Source: Actinomadura citrea (lineage in GTDB: Bacteria > Actinomycetota > Actinomycetes > Streptosporangiales > Streptosporangiaceae). Taken from it: a DNA stretch of 64,000 nt. Made by a program: the position numbers and the translations under genes. The DNA is taken from positions 8,658,669 through 8,722,668 of the forward strand of contig NZ_JACCBT010000001.1 in NCBI RefSeq assembly GCF_013409045.1, given 5' to 3'. Numbering within the stretch: position 1 is the stretch's first letter; each line of letters begins with the position of its first letter. The notes below the pieces were generated by a model. It ran no database searches, was not told where the DNA came from, and saw only the letters and a program-made list of their open reading frames with translations. This document shows, piece by piece, positions 24,536-32,988 of this stretch.

Positions 24536-24773
24536 TGGCCCCCCACCTGCGCAACCTCACCACCACCGCCGCCTCCATTATCGATCGGCCGCCGGAGTGT
24601 GGGCGACAGGTCATCGTCCCCGCCGACCCGCGCCGTCGTCGGCCGATGACGGCGCGATCGGGGAGGTCCCCGGATCTTGGGGTGATTCTTCTTGGACGGT
24701 AGAGGGCCGGAGCGATGAGTTCTGCCGGACCCGCTGGTCTCCATAGGTGAATCGACCACCGGGGAGAGTACAG

Positions 24774-25148
24774 ATGACTGAGCGCGACATGGCCCGCATC
24801 ACCGGTATCGAAACGGTAGCCGTTCCCGTCAGCGACCAGGACAAGGCCGTCGATTTCTATGTCGGCGTCCTGGGGCTGGAGAAGCGGATGGACGTTCCGC
24901 TGGAGCAGATCGGCGGACGCTGGATCACCGTTGCCCCGGACGGAGCCGTGACCAGCATCGCGCTGGTCCCAGGCGAGTCCACCGGCGTCAACACCGGGAT
25001 CAGACTCAACGCCGGCGACGTCCCGGCCGTCCACGCACATCTCAAGGAGCAGGGGGTCGACGTGGACGACCTGCTTCAGTGGCCTGGAGTGCCGCCCATG
25101 TTCACCCTTCGAGACCCTGACGCCAACATCCTGGTGATCGTCGAATAG
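24774..25148 (+). CDS. Glyoxalase/VOC-superfamily protein
   Basis: 124 residues forming two beta-alpha-beta-beta-beta modules: Ile-Glu-Thr-Val-Ala-Val-Pro-Val-Ser-Asp-Gln-Asp-Lys-Ala-Val-Asp-Phe-Tyr and Phe-Thr-Leu-Arg-Asp-Pro-Asp-Ala-Asn. The terminal Asp-Pro-Asp-x-Asn followed by Glu at the end fits the VOC metal/substrate site. GGGAGA precedes ATG 24774. It is read with a DUF1905 gene nine bases downstream. The specific reaction is unknown. Confidence 0.9.
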   Translation: MTERDMARITGIETVAVPVSDQDKAVDFYVGVLGLEKRMDVPLEQIGGRWITVAPDGAVTSIALVPGESTGVNTGIRLNAGDVPAVHAHLKEQGVDVDDLLQWPGVPPMFTLRDPDANILVIVE

Positions 25149-25157
25149 GAGCACACC

Positions 25158-25433
25158 ATGACCGCACTGGACAAAGAGTTCACAGCGACGCTGCAGAAGA
25201 GCCCGAACAAGGGCGGCTGGACCTATGTGGTGATGGCCGGATCGGCCGAGTACTTCGGCACCCACGGACTCGTCAAAGTCCGAGGGACGATCGACGGCCA
25301 CCCATTCCGGAGCTCCTTCATGGCGCTGGGCGACGGCACGCACAAGCTGCCGGTCAAGGCCGACGTGCGCGAGTTGCTCGCGAAAGGGCCCGGCGACGAA
25401 GTCACCATCCATCTCGAGGAACGCATCAACTGA
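25158..25433 (+). CDS. DUF1905 protein
   Basis: 91 residues, a single DUF1905 beta-barrel: Gly-Gly-Trp-Thr-Tyr-Val-Val-Met, Gly-Leu-Val-Lys-Val-Arg-Gly-Thr-Ile-Asp-Gly and Leu-Pro-Val-Lys-Ala-Asp-Val-Arg. GGAG lies about seven bases before ATG. It follows the VOC gene closely and is likely co-transcribed. Molecular function is not known for the family. Confidence 0.9.
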   Translation: MTALDKEFTATLQKSPNKGGWTYVVMAGSAEYFGTHGLVKVRGTIDGHPFRSSFMALGDGTHKLPVKADVRELLAKGPGDEVTIHLEERIN

Positions 25434-25535
25434 CACCGAAGACCTTCTGCCGCATCGATCTGTTGCCGCAGCCCGCCCGCTGGAGACTCTTGCCCACAGC
25501 CGCCCGACCGCTTGAGGGCCGCAGGTGCTGTCCCC

Positions 25536-26384
25536 CTATGCCCGGGGCTCGTCCGAGGGGAAGTCGGTCGAGCCGGTCACGGCGGCCCACTGCTCGGCCT
25601 CGGCGGCGCGGACCTCGGCGGACTTGCGGGCCAGGGCCAGTGCGTCGCTGCCGAGGATGAGGCGGCGCGGCGGGTCGTCGGCGGCGACCACGTCCATGAT
25701 GGCCTTGGCGGCGCGGGCCGGGTCGCCCTGCTGGGTGCCGTCGTTGGCCTGCCGGTACGCGTTGACGGCGCCGACCGTCTCCTCGTAGTCGGGGCCGACG
25801 GGATGGAGCTCCATGGACGAGCCCTGCCAGTCGGTGCGGAACGCGCCCGGCTCGACGATGACGACCTTCACGCCGAACGGCGCCACCTCGGCGGCGAGCA
25901 CCTCGGAGAAGCCTTCGACGGCGAACTTCGCGGTCTGGTAGGCGCCCATTCCGGGGGTGCCGCCCACGCGTCCGCCGATGGAGGAGACCTGCACGAAGAC
26001 CCCCGAGCGCTGCGCGCGCAGGACGGGCAGCGCCGCCCGCGTCACGTTGACGACGCCGAAGAGGTTCGTCTCGATCTGGGCGCGGAAGTCGTCCTCGGCC
26101 ATCTCCTCGATCGGCGCGCTGTTGGCGTAGCCGGCGTTGTTGACCACGACGTCGAGGCGGCCGAAGGCGCCGGTGGCCTCCTCCACCGCGCGGGCGGCCG
26201 CGGTGGGGTCGGTGACGTCGAGCGCGACCGCCCGCATGCGCTCGCCGTGCCGGGCCGCCAGGTCGTCCAGTCGTCCCGGACGCCGGGCGGTCGCGACGAC
26301 GTGGTCACCCGCGTCGAGGACGGCCTCGGTGAGGTGGCGTCCGAGTCCTCGCGACGCCCCGGTGATCAGCCATGTCCTGGCCAT
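25536..26384 (-). CDS. Short-chain dehydrogenase/reductase
   Basis: 282 residues. Cofactor motif Thr-Gly-Ala-Ser-Arg-Gly-Leu-Gly (8-15), structural Asn-Asn-Ala-Gly (about 88), catalytic Ser (Gln-Val-Ser-Ser-Ile-Gly-Gly) and Tyr-Gln-Thr-Ala-Lys (YxxxK) are all present. Arg after the glycine motif region suggests NADP(H). GGAGGA precedes ATG 26384. It is divergent from the LtrA gene. Substrate unknown. Confidence 0.93.
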   Translation of the reverse strand: MARTWLITGASRGLGRHLTEAVLDAGDHVVATARRPGRLDDLAARHGERMRAVALDVTDPTAAARAVEEATGAFGRLDVVVNNAGYANSAPIEEMAEDDFRAQIETNLFGVVNVTRAALPVLRAQRSGVFVQVSSIGGRVGGTPGMGAYQTAKFAVEGFSEVLAAEVAPFGVKVVIVEPGAFRTDWQGSSMELHPVGPDYEETVGAVNAYRQANDGTQQGDPARAAKAIMDVVAADDPPRRLILGSDALALARKSAEVRAAEAEQWAAVTGSTDFPSDEPRA

Positions 26385-26477
26385 GGGTCGTTCCTCCTTT
26401 CGCGGCTCGTGAGGTGATACCCAGTTTCGGGAAGGCCCCGCTGACCAGCGGCGACGCGGTTGCCGTACCGGTATCCT

Positions 26478-27683
26478 GTGGCGGTGGCAGACCTCCCGTG
26501 GCGGCGCCCGGCGATCACGCCGGAATCCCATCGGGCGACCTCCTTCGAGATCTTCTTCGACCTCGTCTTCGTGTTCGCGATCACTCGGGTCGTCTCGTTC
26601 ATGGCGCATTCCCCGTCCGTTCTGTCGCTGGCGCGGGGGCTGATCCTGTTCCTGCTGCTCTGGTGGTCATGGGCGGCGTACGCCTGGCTGGGCAACCGGG
26701 TGCGCGCCGACCGCGGGGTGGTCCGGACCGGGATGCTGGTGGTCATGGCGGCCCTGTTCGTCGCCGCGCTGGTCATGCCGGACGCCTTCGGCCGCCACGC
26801 CGGGACGGTCGACGCGCCGCTCGTCCTGGCGGTGGCCTTCTGCGTCGTCCGGGCGGTCTACTTCGGCCTGTACCTGTCCTCGGTGGCGGGCGACCGCAGG
26901 CTGCGCGACCAGCTCCTCCTCGACGCGATCCCGCAGACGATCTCCCTGATCGCGCTCCTCGCGGGGGCGGTGCTCGGGGGGACCTGGCAGACCGTGCTGT
27001 GGGCCGCCGCGTTCGCCGTCGACTTCGGCGGGGGCCGGATCGCCTCCGGCCTGGGCGGCTGGTCGGTCCGCAGCGCCGGCCACTTCGCCGAACGGCACCG
27101 CATGGTGCTGATCATCGCGCTGGGCGAGTCCCTGATCTCCGCCGGTGCCGGGGCGGGCGACTCGGTGGCCGATGCGATGGTGCTCCTGGCCGCGCTGGTC
27201 GGGTTCGCCGCCGTCGTCTGCCTGTGGCTGCTGTACTTCCGGGGCCTGGCGGACGCCGCCGAGGACGCCCTCGAACGCGCGTCCGGCCTGCGCCGCGCCC
27301 AGATCGCCCGCGACGCCTACACCATGGTCCACTTCCCGCTCATCGCCGGTGCCCTCTACATCGCCCTGGGCGCCCACGAAGTCCTGGCGGAACTGTCCGG
27401 CGACACCGCCGGCCACGGTCGGCCCCTGGAATGGCCCGTCCTGACCGCCCTGTATGCGGGGGCCGCCGTGTTCCTGCTGGGGCGGGCGGCGTTCGCCAGG
27501 CTCACCGTCCGTGCCGTTCCGGGCGTCCCGCTGGTGGTCGCCGTGGCGTTCTTCCCGCTGATCCCCGTTGCCCGGCTTCTGCCCGCGATCGCCGCGCTCG
27601 GTCTGGTGAGCGCGCTGCTCCTCGCGCTGGTCGCCTTCGAGTGGCGGACGTCCGCGCGGTACGGCGGAGCGGAACCCGGCTGA
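26478..27683 (+). CDS. Low-temperature-requirement A (LtrA) family membrane protein
   Basis: About 401 residues with about 10-12 membrane helices. The LtrA hallmark Ser-Phe-Glu-Ile-Phe-Phe-Asp-Leu-Val-Phe-Val-Phe-Ala lies near the N-terminus, and His-Arg-Met-Val-Leu-Ile-Ile-Ala-Leu-Gly-Glu-Ser lies mid-protein. The start is uncertain: GTG 26478, GTG 26484 or TTG 26460. TATCCT just upstream would make a GTG start leaderless. Role in the membrane is unknown. Confidence 0.88.
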   Translation: MAVADLPWRRPAITPESHRATSFEIFFDLVFVFAITRVVSFMAHSPSVLSLARGLILFLLLWWSWAAYAWLGNRVRADRGVVRTGMLVVMAALFVAALVMPDAFGRHAGTVDAPLVLAVAFCVVRAVYFGLYLSSVAGDRRLRDQLLLDAIPQTISLIALLAGAVLGGTWQTVLWAAAFAVDFGGGRIASGLGGWSVRSAGHFAERHRMVLIIALGESLISAGAGAGDSVADAMVLLAALVGFAAVVCLWLLYFRGLADAAEDALERASGLRRAQIARDAYTMVHFPLIAGALYIALGAHEVLAELSGDTAGHGRPLEWPVLTALYAGAAVFLLGRAAFARLTVRAVPGVPLVVAVAFFPLIPVARLLPAIAALGLVSALLLALVAFEWRTSARYGGAEPG

Positions 27684-27716
27684 CGGCCGCGCGCAGGGTG
27701 GCGCGGAGCGATCGCG

Positions 27717-28481
27717 TCAGGCGGCGATGACGGCCGTCGTGGTACGGCCGCCGTCCACGTCCAGGGTGATGCCGTGGACGAAGGCGGCCTCCTCGGCGGC
27801 CAGGTAGACGGCGGCGTGCGCGATGGCCTGCGGCTTGCCCATGCCTCCGGCCGGAGTACCGACCATCATGGCCTCGCCCGGGTGCCGCTCGCCCGGCGCG
27901 GGTTCGAGGATCACGCCGGGAGAGATCGCGTTCACGCGGACGCCGTGCGGGCCGAACTCCGCGGCCCACGCCCGGGTGAGCGTCTCCATCGCGCCCTTGG
28001 TGGAGCTGTAGAGCGCCCCCACGGGGACGCCCAGGCGCGCGATCCACGACCCCAGGTTGATGATCGCGCCGCCGCCGGCCTCGACCATGGCGGGGGCGAC
28101 CGCCGCGGTCAGGAAGAACGGCGCCTTCACGTTGACCGCGTAGACCCGGTCGAACGTCTTCTCGTCGGTGGCCGCCGTGCCGTCACCGGGGTAGATCCCG
28201 GCGTTGTTGACCAGGACGTCGATGCCGCCGCCGAGAACCGACGCCGCCTCGCGCGCCAGGGCCTGCGAGGCCTCGGCACTGCCGTCCAGGTCGGCCTGCA
28301 CGAAGTCGGCGCGGCCGCCCAGTGCGCGGATGCCGTCCACGACCTCCCGGCCCCGCCCGGCGCTGCGGCCGGACACGATCACGTGCGCGCCCTCGGCGGC
28401 GAAGGCCTCCGCGATCGCCCGCCCGATGTTGCTGGTCGATCCGGTCACCAGCGCCCGCTTGCCTTCCAGCCGTCCGCTCAT
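27717..28481 (-). CDS. SDR oxidoreductase under TetR control
   Basis: 254 residues. Cofactor motif Thr-Gly-Ser-Thr-Ser-Asn-Ile-Gly (with Asn where Gly is usual), Asn-Asn-Ala-Gly-Ile-Tyr, a Gly-Ser-Trp catalytic-Ser region, Tyr-Ser-Ser-Thr-Lys (YxxxK) and a C-terminal Asp-Val-Asp-Gly-Gly typical of classical SDRs. GAGGGGAG precedes ATG 28481. The TetR gene lies directly upstream on the same strand, with matching operators before each gene, so this SDR is probably derepressed by the TetR ligand. Confidence 0.93.
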   Translation of the reverse strand: MSGRLEGKRALVTGSTSNIGRAIAEAFAAEGAHVIVSGRSAGRGREVVDGIRALGGRADFVQADLDGSAEASQALAREAASVLGGGIDVLVNNAGIYPGDGTAATDEKTFDRVYAVNVKAPFFLTAAVAPAMVEAGGGAIINLGSWIARLGVPVGALYSSTKGAMETLTRAWAAEFGPHGVRVNAISPGVILEPAPGERHPGEAMMVGTPAGGMGKPQAIAHAAVYLAAEEAAFVHGITLDVDGGRTTTAVIAA

Positions 28482-28569
28482 CACGTGCTCCCCTCGGCCA
28501 TCCGTGCCGCTCGCTCGTTCCGCTCGGGCCGGTCGGCCCGTGCGGCACCCGCCACTCTGCAAGGGGAAA

Positions 28570-28589
28570 ATTGGACCTGCAAGTCCAAT
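28570..28589. promoter_or_regulatory. TetR operator, copy 1 (SDR promoter)
   Basis: ATTGGAC (28570-28576) and GTCCAAT (28583-28589) with a 6-base spacer form a perfect inverted repeat 89 bases upstream of the SDR start and touching the TetR stop. The 18-base core TTGGACCTGCAAGTCCAA recurs upstream of tetR with two changes. Confidence 0.85.
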
Positions 28590-29191
28590 CACGCGGGCGC
28601 GAGACGGCGCAGGTCGTCGATCGCCTGGTCGAGGGCGGCCCGCAGGTGGGAGGAACGGCCGGTCGACTGGAGGATCGTCACGCCGCCCTGGATGCCCGCC
28701 AGCAGCGCGGCCGCCCGCTGGTCGGCGTCCACGCCGGCGGGCAGGTGCCCGGCGGCCTGCAAGGAGCGGATCCCGGCGGCCAGGCTCGCCTGCCACTGGT
28801 TCATCAGCTCGACCACGATGGCGCGCGCTCCGGGGGTGGCCCGGCCGACCTGGAGGAACAGCGAGCCGAGGGGGCACCGGTCGCCCTGCGCCTCGTAGCG
28901 TTCGACCACCACGTCGCGCCACCGCCGCCACGCCTCCCACGAGTCCAGGCGTCCCAGGTAGGGCTGCTGGTCGTCCAGGACCTGATCGGCTTCGTAGCGC
29001 GCGACCGCGAGCAGCAACTCGTCCTTGCCCGCGGGGAAGTAGTGGAACAACTGGCTCTTGCTGGCCCGGGTGCGCGCCATGACGTCTTCGAGGGTCGCGA
29101 AGGCGACTCCCCTGTCCCGCATCACCTCGGCGGCGCCCTCGATGATCCGGTGCCGGGTCGCCGCACCCTTCGCCGTCAACGTCTTCCGCAC
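28589..29191 (-). CDS. TetR-family repressor
   Basis: 200 residues. N-terminal HTH: Arg-His-Arg-Ile-Ile-Glu-Gly-Ala-Ala-Glu-Val, Thr-Leu-Glu-Asp-Val-Met-Ala-Arg-Thr and Ser-Lys-Ser-Gln-Leu-Phe-His-Tyr-Phe. The helical C-terminal ligand domain has the TetR_C-type Asp-Arg-Cys-Pro-Leu-Gly-Ser-Leu. It lies upstream of an SDR gene on the same strand, with near-identical palindromes at 28570 and 29208, so it likely represses itself and the SDR. Confidence 0.94.
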   Translation of the reverse strand: MRKTLTAKGAATRHRIIEGAAEVMRDRGVAFATLEDVMARTRASKSQLFHYFPAGKDELLLAVARYEADQVLDDQQPYLGRLDSWEAWRRWRDVVVERYEAQGDRCPLGSLFLQVGRATPGARAIVVELMNQWQASLAAGIRSLQAAGHLPAGVDADQRAAALLAGIQGGVTILQSTGRSSHLRAALDQAIDDLRRLAPA

Positions 29192-29207
29192 GCCGCGCCT
29201 CCCCGAA

Positions 29208-29225
29208 CTGGACCAGCAAGTCCAA
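29208..29225. promoter_or_regulatory. TetR operator, copy 2 (tetR promoter)
   Basis: TGGAC (29209-29213) and GTCCA (29220-29224) with a 6-base spacer CAGCAA, 18 bases upstream of the tetR start. Compared with copy 1, 16 of 18 core bases are identical; consensus on the minus strand is TTGGACTTGCWGGTCCAR. Confidence 0.85.
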
Positions 29226-29350
29226 CTTAGCGCGGGAGTGGCCGAGCCCCCGGAGCTCCCTTCACCTCGCCGCGGGAGAGCAGGGCGACGAAAGGCTCGT
29301 CTCAGAGAAAGGAGCGCCGCCGGTGCCCGAATCGGGCCTCCCCTGGAGGA

Positions 29351-29566
29351 TCAGCGTCCCGACATGATCGCGATGGCGGCGAAGAAAAGGATCAGCCCGC
29401 CGACGATCTCCCAGAAGCCGGGATAACCGTTCTCCTGCCAGTTGCGGTGCAGATCGTCACGGTTGCGCCGCCGCCTGTCCTCGGAATCCCAGCGGGAGGA
29501 CCGGTCCCGCTGCCAGTTGTGGTAGTCGTTCGTTCTCTGCTGATGACGGTAATGATCGTCGTGCAT
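29351..29566 (-). CDS. Small membrane-anchored basic protein
   Basis: 71 residues. A His/Tyr/Asp/Arg-rich polar N-terminus (1-48; many Arg-Asp-Arg and Tyr-His pairs) is followed by one C-terminal membrane helix (Ile-Val-Gly-Gly-Leu-Ile-Leu-Phe-Phe-Ala-Ala-Ile-Ala-Ile-Met). GGGAGG lies eight bases before ATG 29566. No family recognised; it may be a stress-type small membrane protein. Confidence 0.7.
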   Translation of the reverse strand: MHDDHYRHQQRTNDYHNWQRDRSSRWDSEDRRRRNRDDLHRNWQENGYPGFWEIVGGLILFFAAIAIMSGR

Positions 29567-29693
29567 TGTCGTCCTCCCCGTTTGTCATTCACAGCATGAC
29601 AGTCATGCTGATCGACTACTAGAGGGCCCACTGACAATGGCGATCGATCGGCATTAAAGGCGACGGCCGTGCGCTTCGCCCGTCCGGGGATTG

Positions 29694-29756
29694 CCGTCCA
29701 CAGGGTGTGGACGGTGCGGAGACGCCCCCGAAGGAAGGGCCTTCGGGGGCGTCTCC
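29694..29756 (-). terminator. Double terminator downstream of the lyase-like gene
   Basis: A perfect 17-bp stem, GGAGACGCCCCCGAAGG (29718-29734) with its complement (29740-29756), starts 15 bases after the stop of the leftward gene. It is followed by a second perfect 9-bp stem, CCGTCCACA (29694-29702) with TGTGGACGG (29706-29714). Confidence 0.85.
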
Positions 29757-29771
29757 GCTTGGGCTCTGTTC

Positions 29772-31661
29772 CTAGCGGCGGGCCTTGACCTTGTAGGTGG
29801 CCTTCTTCGGGGCCGGGGTGGGGGCCTTGGCCGTCTTGCGCGGGGTCTTCCCGGACTTGAGGATCTGCTTGAGCCTGGCGGCGACCGGGCCGGACGCCAG
29901 GGTCTGCGGGGTGTTGCTCTGGTTGATCCCGTTGCCCAGGTTGAGGACGCCGGTCAGCTTCATGGAGTTCTGCGACGCGGGCGACGGCAGGCCCATGAGC
30001 TGGTTGATGACGCCGTCGAGCAGGCCGAACGGGCCGCAGCCCCTGGCGGCGGGGACCTCGATGGGCGCCTCCAGGGAGACGGCCGCAGGGACGAAGCCGA
30101 GGTGCGGATCGCCGTTCGGGGCGCCGGCCAGGAAGGTGGTCGGCAGGCTCGCGGTGATCGGGCCGATGGTGCAGGTCGTGCCGAGCAGCTGGTTGTTGAG
30201 GTGCACGTTGAGCGGCACCCGGACGCCGAGCCCGCTGTCGGTGAGGTAGGCGTGCACCTTGCCGGCCAGCGTCTGGCTGATCGTCAGGCGGTTGACGTCC
30301 CACATCGCGGCGGGCGACTTGCCGAGGATCGGGCCGATCAGCGGCAGCTGCCCGATGAGGCCGCCCGGAACGTCCACCGGCGGGGAGATGAGCTGCTGGC
30401 CGACCACGGGCGGGTCGAGGACGAAGTCGCCGGTCTCGTCGGGCGCGCCGAGGGAGCCGGTGATGCGGATGGCGCCGCTCGGGAGGCTCTGCCGGAAGGT
30501 GCCGATCTTGACGTCGCCGCCGGTGGTGACCTGCGTCTGGCAGAGGGACTCCACCGCGCACTGGTTCTGGAAGCGCGCGCCGGGGTTGGGGCTCGCACCC
30601 GGGGCCGAGGCGGGCACCGCCGGGTGGGACGTGCCGGACGGCGGGTCGGCCGGGTCGAAGTGCCCGATCAGGCCGCGTCCGGGCTCGGTGAACCACAGGT
30701 GGCCGCCGGGGCCGTTGACGATGCGGGTCGGCGCCGAGAGGGTCGCCGGCAGCGGGTACTCGGCGATCTCGCCGGTGGCGGGGTCGAGACTGCCGATGTT
30801 GCTGGCGGCGGCCTCGGTGAACCACAGCTTGCCGTCCCGCGCGACGATGCCGGTCGGGTCGGAGTCGGGACGCGGCGGAGCGTACTCGGCGACCTCGCCG
30901 GTGGCCGGGTCGATGCTGCCGATCCGGCCGACGCCGGGCTGGGTGAACCAGACCTTGCCGTCCGGGCCCGGCACGATGTCGCCCATGCCCGGGTAGCCCT
31001 GGAAGGTGAACGGCGTGTCGTAGGGGGTGACCTGGCCGGTGGCGGGGTCGAGCCGGCCGATCCGGCCGCTGGTGTCGGTGAACCACACCGCCTGGTCCGG
31101 GCCCACGGTGACCGCGTACGGGGTCAGGCCCGTCGCGTACGCCGTGACGTTCCCGGACGGGTCGACCCGTCCGATCGAACCGGAGTATCCGCCGGTGATC
31201 CACACCGAACCGTCCGGGCCGGGCGCGACGCCGTTGACCTGGGCGTTGGCGAAGTTCACGTCGCCCGTCGTCGGCAGCTCGAACAGCGTCGCGGCGCCGC
31301 TCGCCGGGTTCACGCGCCCCACGCGCGGGACGCTGAGGGACATGTCGGTGAACCAGAGGGCGCCGTCGCTCGCGGCCGTCATCGCGTCCGGGACGCCGAC
31401 CTGGTGCTGCGAGTTCTCACTGATCTTGAACTCGGTGACCTTGCCGTCGGCGCCGACGCGGCCGATGCCGCCGGCGTTCGCGGCGTACCAGAGGGTGCCG
31501 GACGGTCCGGCGGCGAGACCGACCGGTGCGACGTCCGGCACCGGCAGCGCCACCTCGGTCACCCGGCCGTCGGCCGACGCCGGCGGCACCGCCGCGAGCG
31601 GGCTCAGGCCCAGGACCGCGGCGAGGGCGAGTGAACCCGCCCGTGTACGTCGATGGCGCAT
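29772..31661 (-). CDS. Secreted virginiamycin B lyase-like beta-propeller protein
   Basis: 629 residues with a Sec signal peptide (Arg-rich start, hydrophobic Leu/Ala segment, Ala-Ser-Ala cleavage near 30). Residues about 32-335 repeat Vgb-like blades: Gly-Pro-Asp-Gly-x-Val-Trp-Phe-Thr, Ile-Gly-Arg-Leu-Asp-Pro-Ala-Thr-Gly and similar. The second half (about 370-610) is a separate secreted domain with Cys residues, and the protein ends in a Lys/Pro/Ala-rich basic tail. GGAGG precedes ATG 31661. The lyase reaction is not assured, because most actinomycete copies are surface propellers of unknown ligand. Confidence 0.85.
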   Translation of the reverse strand: MRHRRTRAGSLALAAVLGLSPLAAVPPASADGRVTEVALPVPDVAPVGLAAGPSGTLWYAANAGGIGRVGADGKVTEFKISENSQHQVGVPDAMTAASDGALWFTDMSLSVPRVGRVNPASGAATLFELPTTGDVNFANAQVNGVAPGPDGSVWITGGYSGSIGRVDPSGNVTAYATGLTPYAVTVGPDQAVWFTDTSGRIGRLDPATGQVTPYDTPFTFQGYPGMGDIVPGPDGKVWFTQPGVGRIGSIDPATGEVAEYAPPRPDSDPTGIVARDGKLWFTEAAASNIGSLDPATGEIAEYPLPATLSAPTRIVNGPGGHLWFTEPGRGLIGHFDPADPPSGTSHPAVPASAPGASPNPGARFQNQCAVESLCQTQVTTGGDVKIGTFRQSLPSGAIRITGSLGAPDETGDFVLDPPVVGQQLISPPVDVPGGLIGQLPLIGPILGKSPAAMWDVNRLTISQTLAGKVHAYLTDSGLGVRVPLNVHLNNQLLGTTCTIGPITASLPTTFLAGAPNGDPHLGFVPAAVSLEAPIEVPAARGCGPFGLLDGVINQLMGLPSPASQNSMKLTGVLNLGNGINQSNTPQTLASGPVAARLKQILKSGKTPRKTAKAPTPAPKKATYKVKARR

Positions 31662-31875
31662 GCCATCGCCTCCTATGGTTCCTCTTCCCCGAAAGCCGAC
31701 AGGAGCAGCGGTGATCGCAACGGACCACGGGGGCCAATAGAAACGCTGGAGTGTCCGGAGTCAAGCAAGATCGCCGGAACGGGCCGCTACCGGCCAACCG
31801 GTACACCGGAACGTTCCGGGACGCATCGCCGGACGCGGGCCGCGATCGCGCTCGGGGCGCGTCCTGCGGACAGGC

Positions 31876-31911
31876 GGCGAGCCGGAAACGCGTCGGCGTT
31901 TCCGGCTCGCC
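31876..31911 (-). terminator. Strong terminator hairpin
   Basis: Perfect 16-bp stem, GGCGAGCCGGAAACGC (31876-31891) with GCGTTTCCGGCTCGCC (31896-31911) and a 4-base loop, 63 bases past the stop of the leftward secreted-protein gene. The rest of 31662-31973 is leader for the propeller gene; nothing else is seen. Confidence 0.85.
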
Positions 31912-31973
31912 AAGCGGTGCGGAGGCCTGAGGGGGTGGGCCGCCTCCGCGGTCGTGTGCGCAGGATCAGGGGG

Positions 31974-32603
31974 TCACGGCGAGGTGACGTTGATCTGCGG
32001 GAAGGTCCCGCCGCTGTTCTTGACGGTGTAGGCGCCGACCAGCGAGGCGGAGTCCCCGCTGTTCGCGATGCCCAGGCAGCCGGAGGTGACGTTGCTGATC
32101 GTCAGTCCGCTGCCGGTGGCCGTCAGCTTGCCGGTGCCGTTGGTGTACGTGCCGGCGGCCGTGCCGGCGATGTCCATCTGGCAGAGGCCGAAGGCCGCCG
32201 AGGCGTGCGCGGAGATGCCGCTGATGCTGCCCGCGGTGACGCCGCCCGACGTGGCGCCCGTGACGTTCACCTTCCAGGGAAGGGCGTTCGGCGTCACGGT
32301 GAAGGTGAAGCCGCCGCCCTTGCAGCTGGTGAACGAGATCGCGCTGATCGAGCCGACCTGGAGCGGCGAGTTGCCGCTCTTGACCCCGTTCGGGATGCTG
32401 CCGGTGCCGGTGGACGCGGTACAGGTCACCGCGATGCCGGTGGTGGTGTCGGTGATGACGAGGTTGCCGGAGTTGGTGGCGGTCACCGAGCCGCCGTTCG
32501 TCACGGTCGCGGTGAGGGTCGCCGCGTAGGCGGCGGGGGTGAGGAAGAGCGCGAGAGCGGACGCGCTCGTGGCGGCGAGGGCCACAGAGGTGATCTTGCG
32601 CAC
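31974..32603 (-). CDS. Secreted beta-rich protein, unknown family
   Basis: 209 residues from GTG 32603. Signal peptide: Val-Arg-Lys start, hydrophobic Ala/Leu segment, cleavage at Ala-Tyr-Ala-Ala near residue 27. The mature protein is Thr/Ser/Gly/Val-rich and beta-stranded (Leu-Thr-Ala-Thr-Val-Thr, Thr-Phe-Thr-Val-Thr-Pro) with several Cys that could pair. Similar Thr-rich secreted proteins are common in Actinomadura-type genomes, often multi-copy. No catalytic motif. Confidence 0.75.
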   Translation of the reverse strand: MRKITSVALAATSASALALFLTPAAYAATLTATVTNGGSVTATNSGNLVITDTTTGIAVTCTASTGTGSIPNGVKSGNSPLQVGSISAISFTSCKGGGFTFTVTPNALPWKVNVTGATSGGVTAGSISGISAHASAAFGLCQMDIAGTAAGTYTNGTGKLTATGSGLTISNVTSGCLGIANSGDSASLVGAYTVKNSGGTFPQINVTSP

Positions 32604-32988
32604 GGGGAATGACCTTTCCTGGGGGTGGGACCGGGTGCCTGGGGACGGGCACGGGCCTTCCTGCGTGGGTGGGTGTGAGCTCACCATTCACCTACTAGCC
32701 GGTACGGTAAGCGGAGATTTTCACGGCCGACAAGGTTCGGGCGCGGGACCGACGCCGATTCCGGCAAGGTCTGTCAACGGATGAGTAAAACGCTTCGCGG
32801 AGTTTGTGCGCCGATGAGGACGCGCCGGGCACCCTGAAGCGGTCCGACCGGAATACGCCATGAAGGATCACCGATACTGGCAGCCCCGTTGACTCTCCGC
32901 GACGGAAGCCTGTCAGCGACCCTATTCCTTTTCGCGGCGCCGTTCCGGGCCCTTTTCCGACTAGGGGCCCCTGGGTATTTTGAACGGC
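32604..32988. other. Divergent intergenic region before the PucR pair
   Basis: 385 bp. An inverted repeat, GGGCCC (32947-32952) and GGGCCC (32965-32970), lies 19-42 bases before ATG 32989 and could be an autoregulatory site. GGGTAT sits just after it. No coding sequence is seen. Confidence 0.4.
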
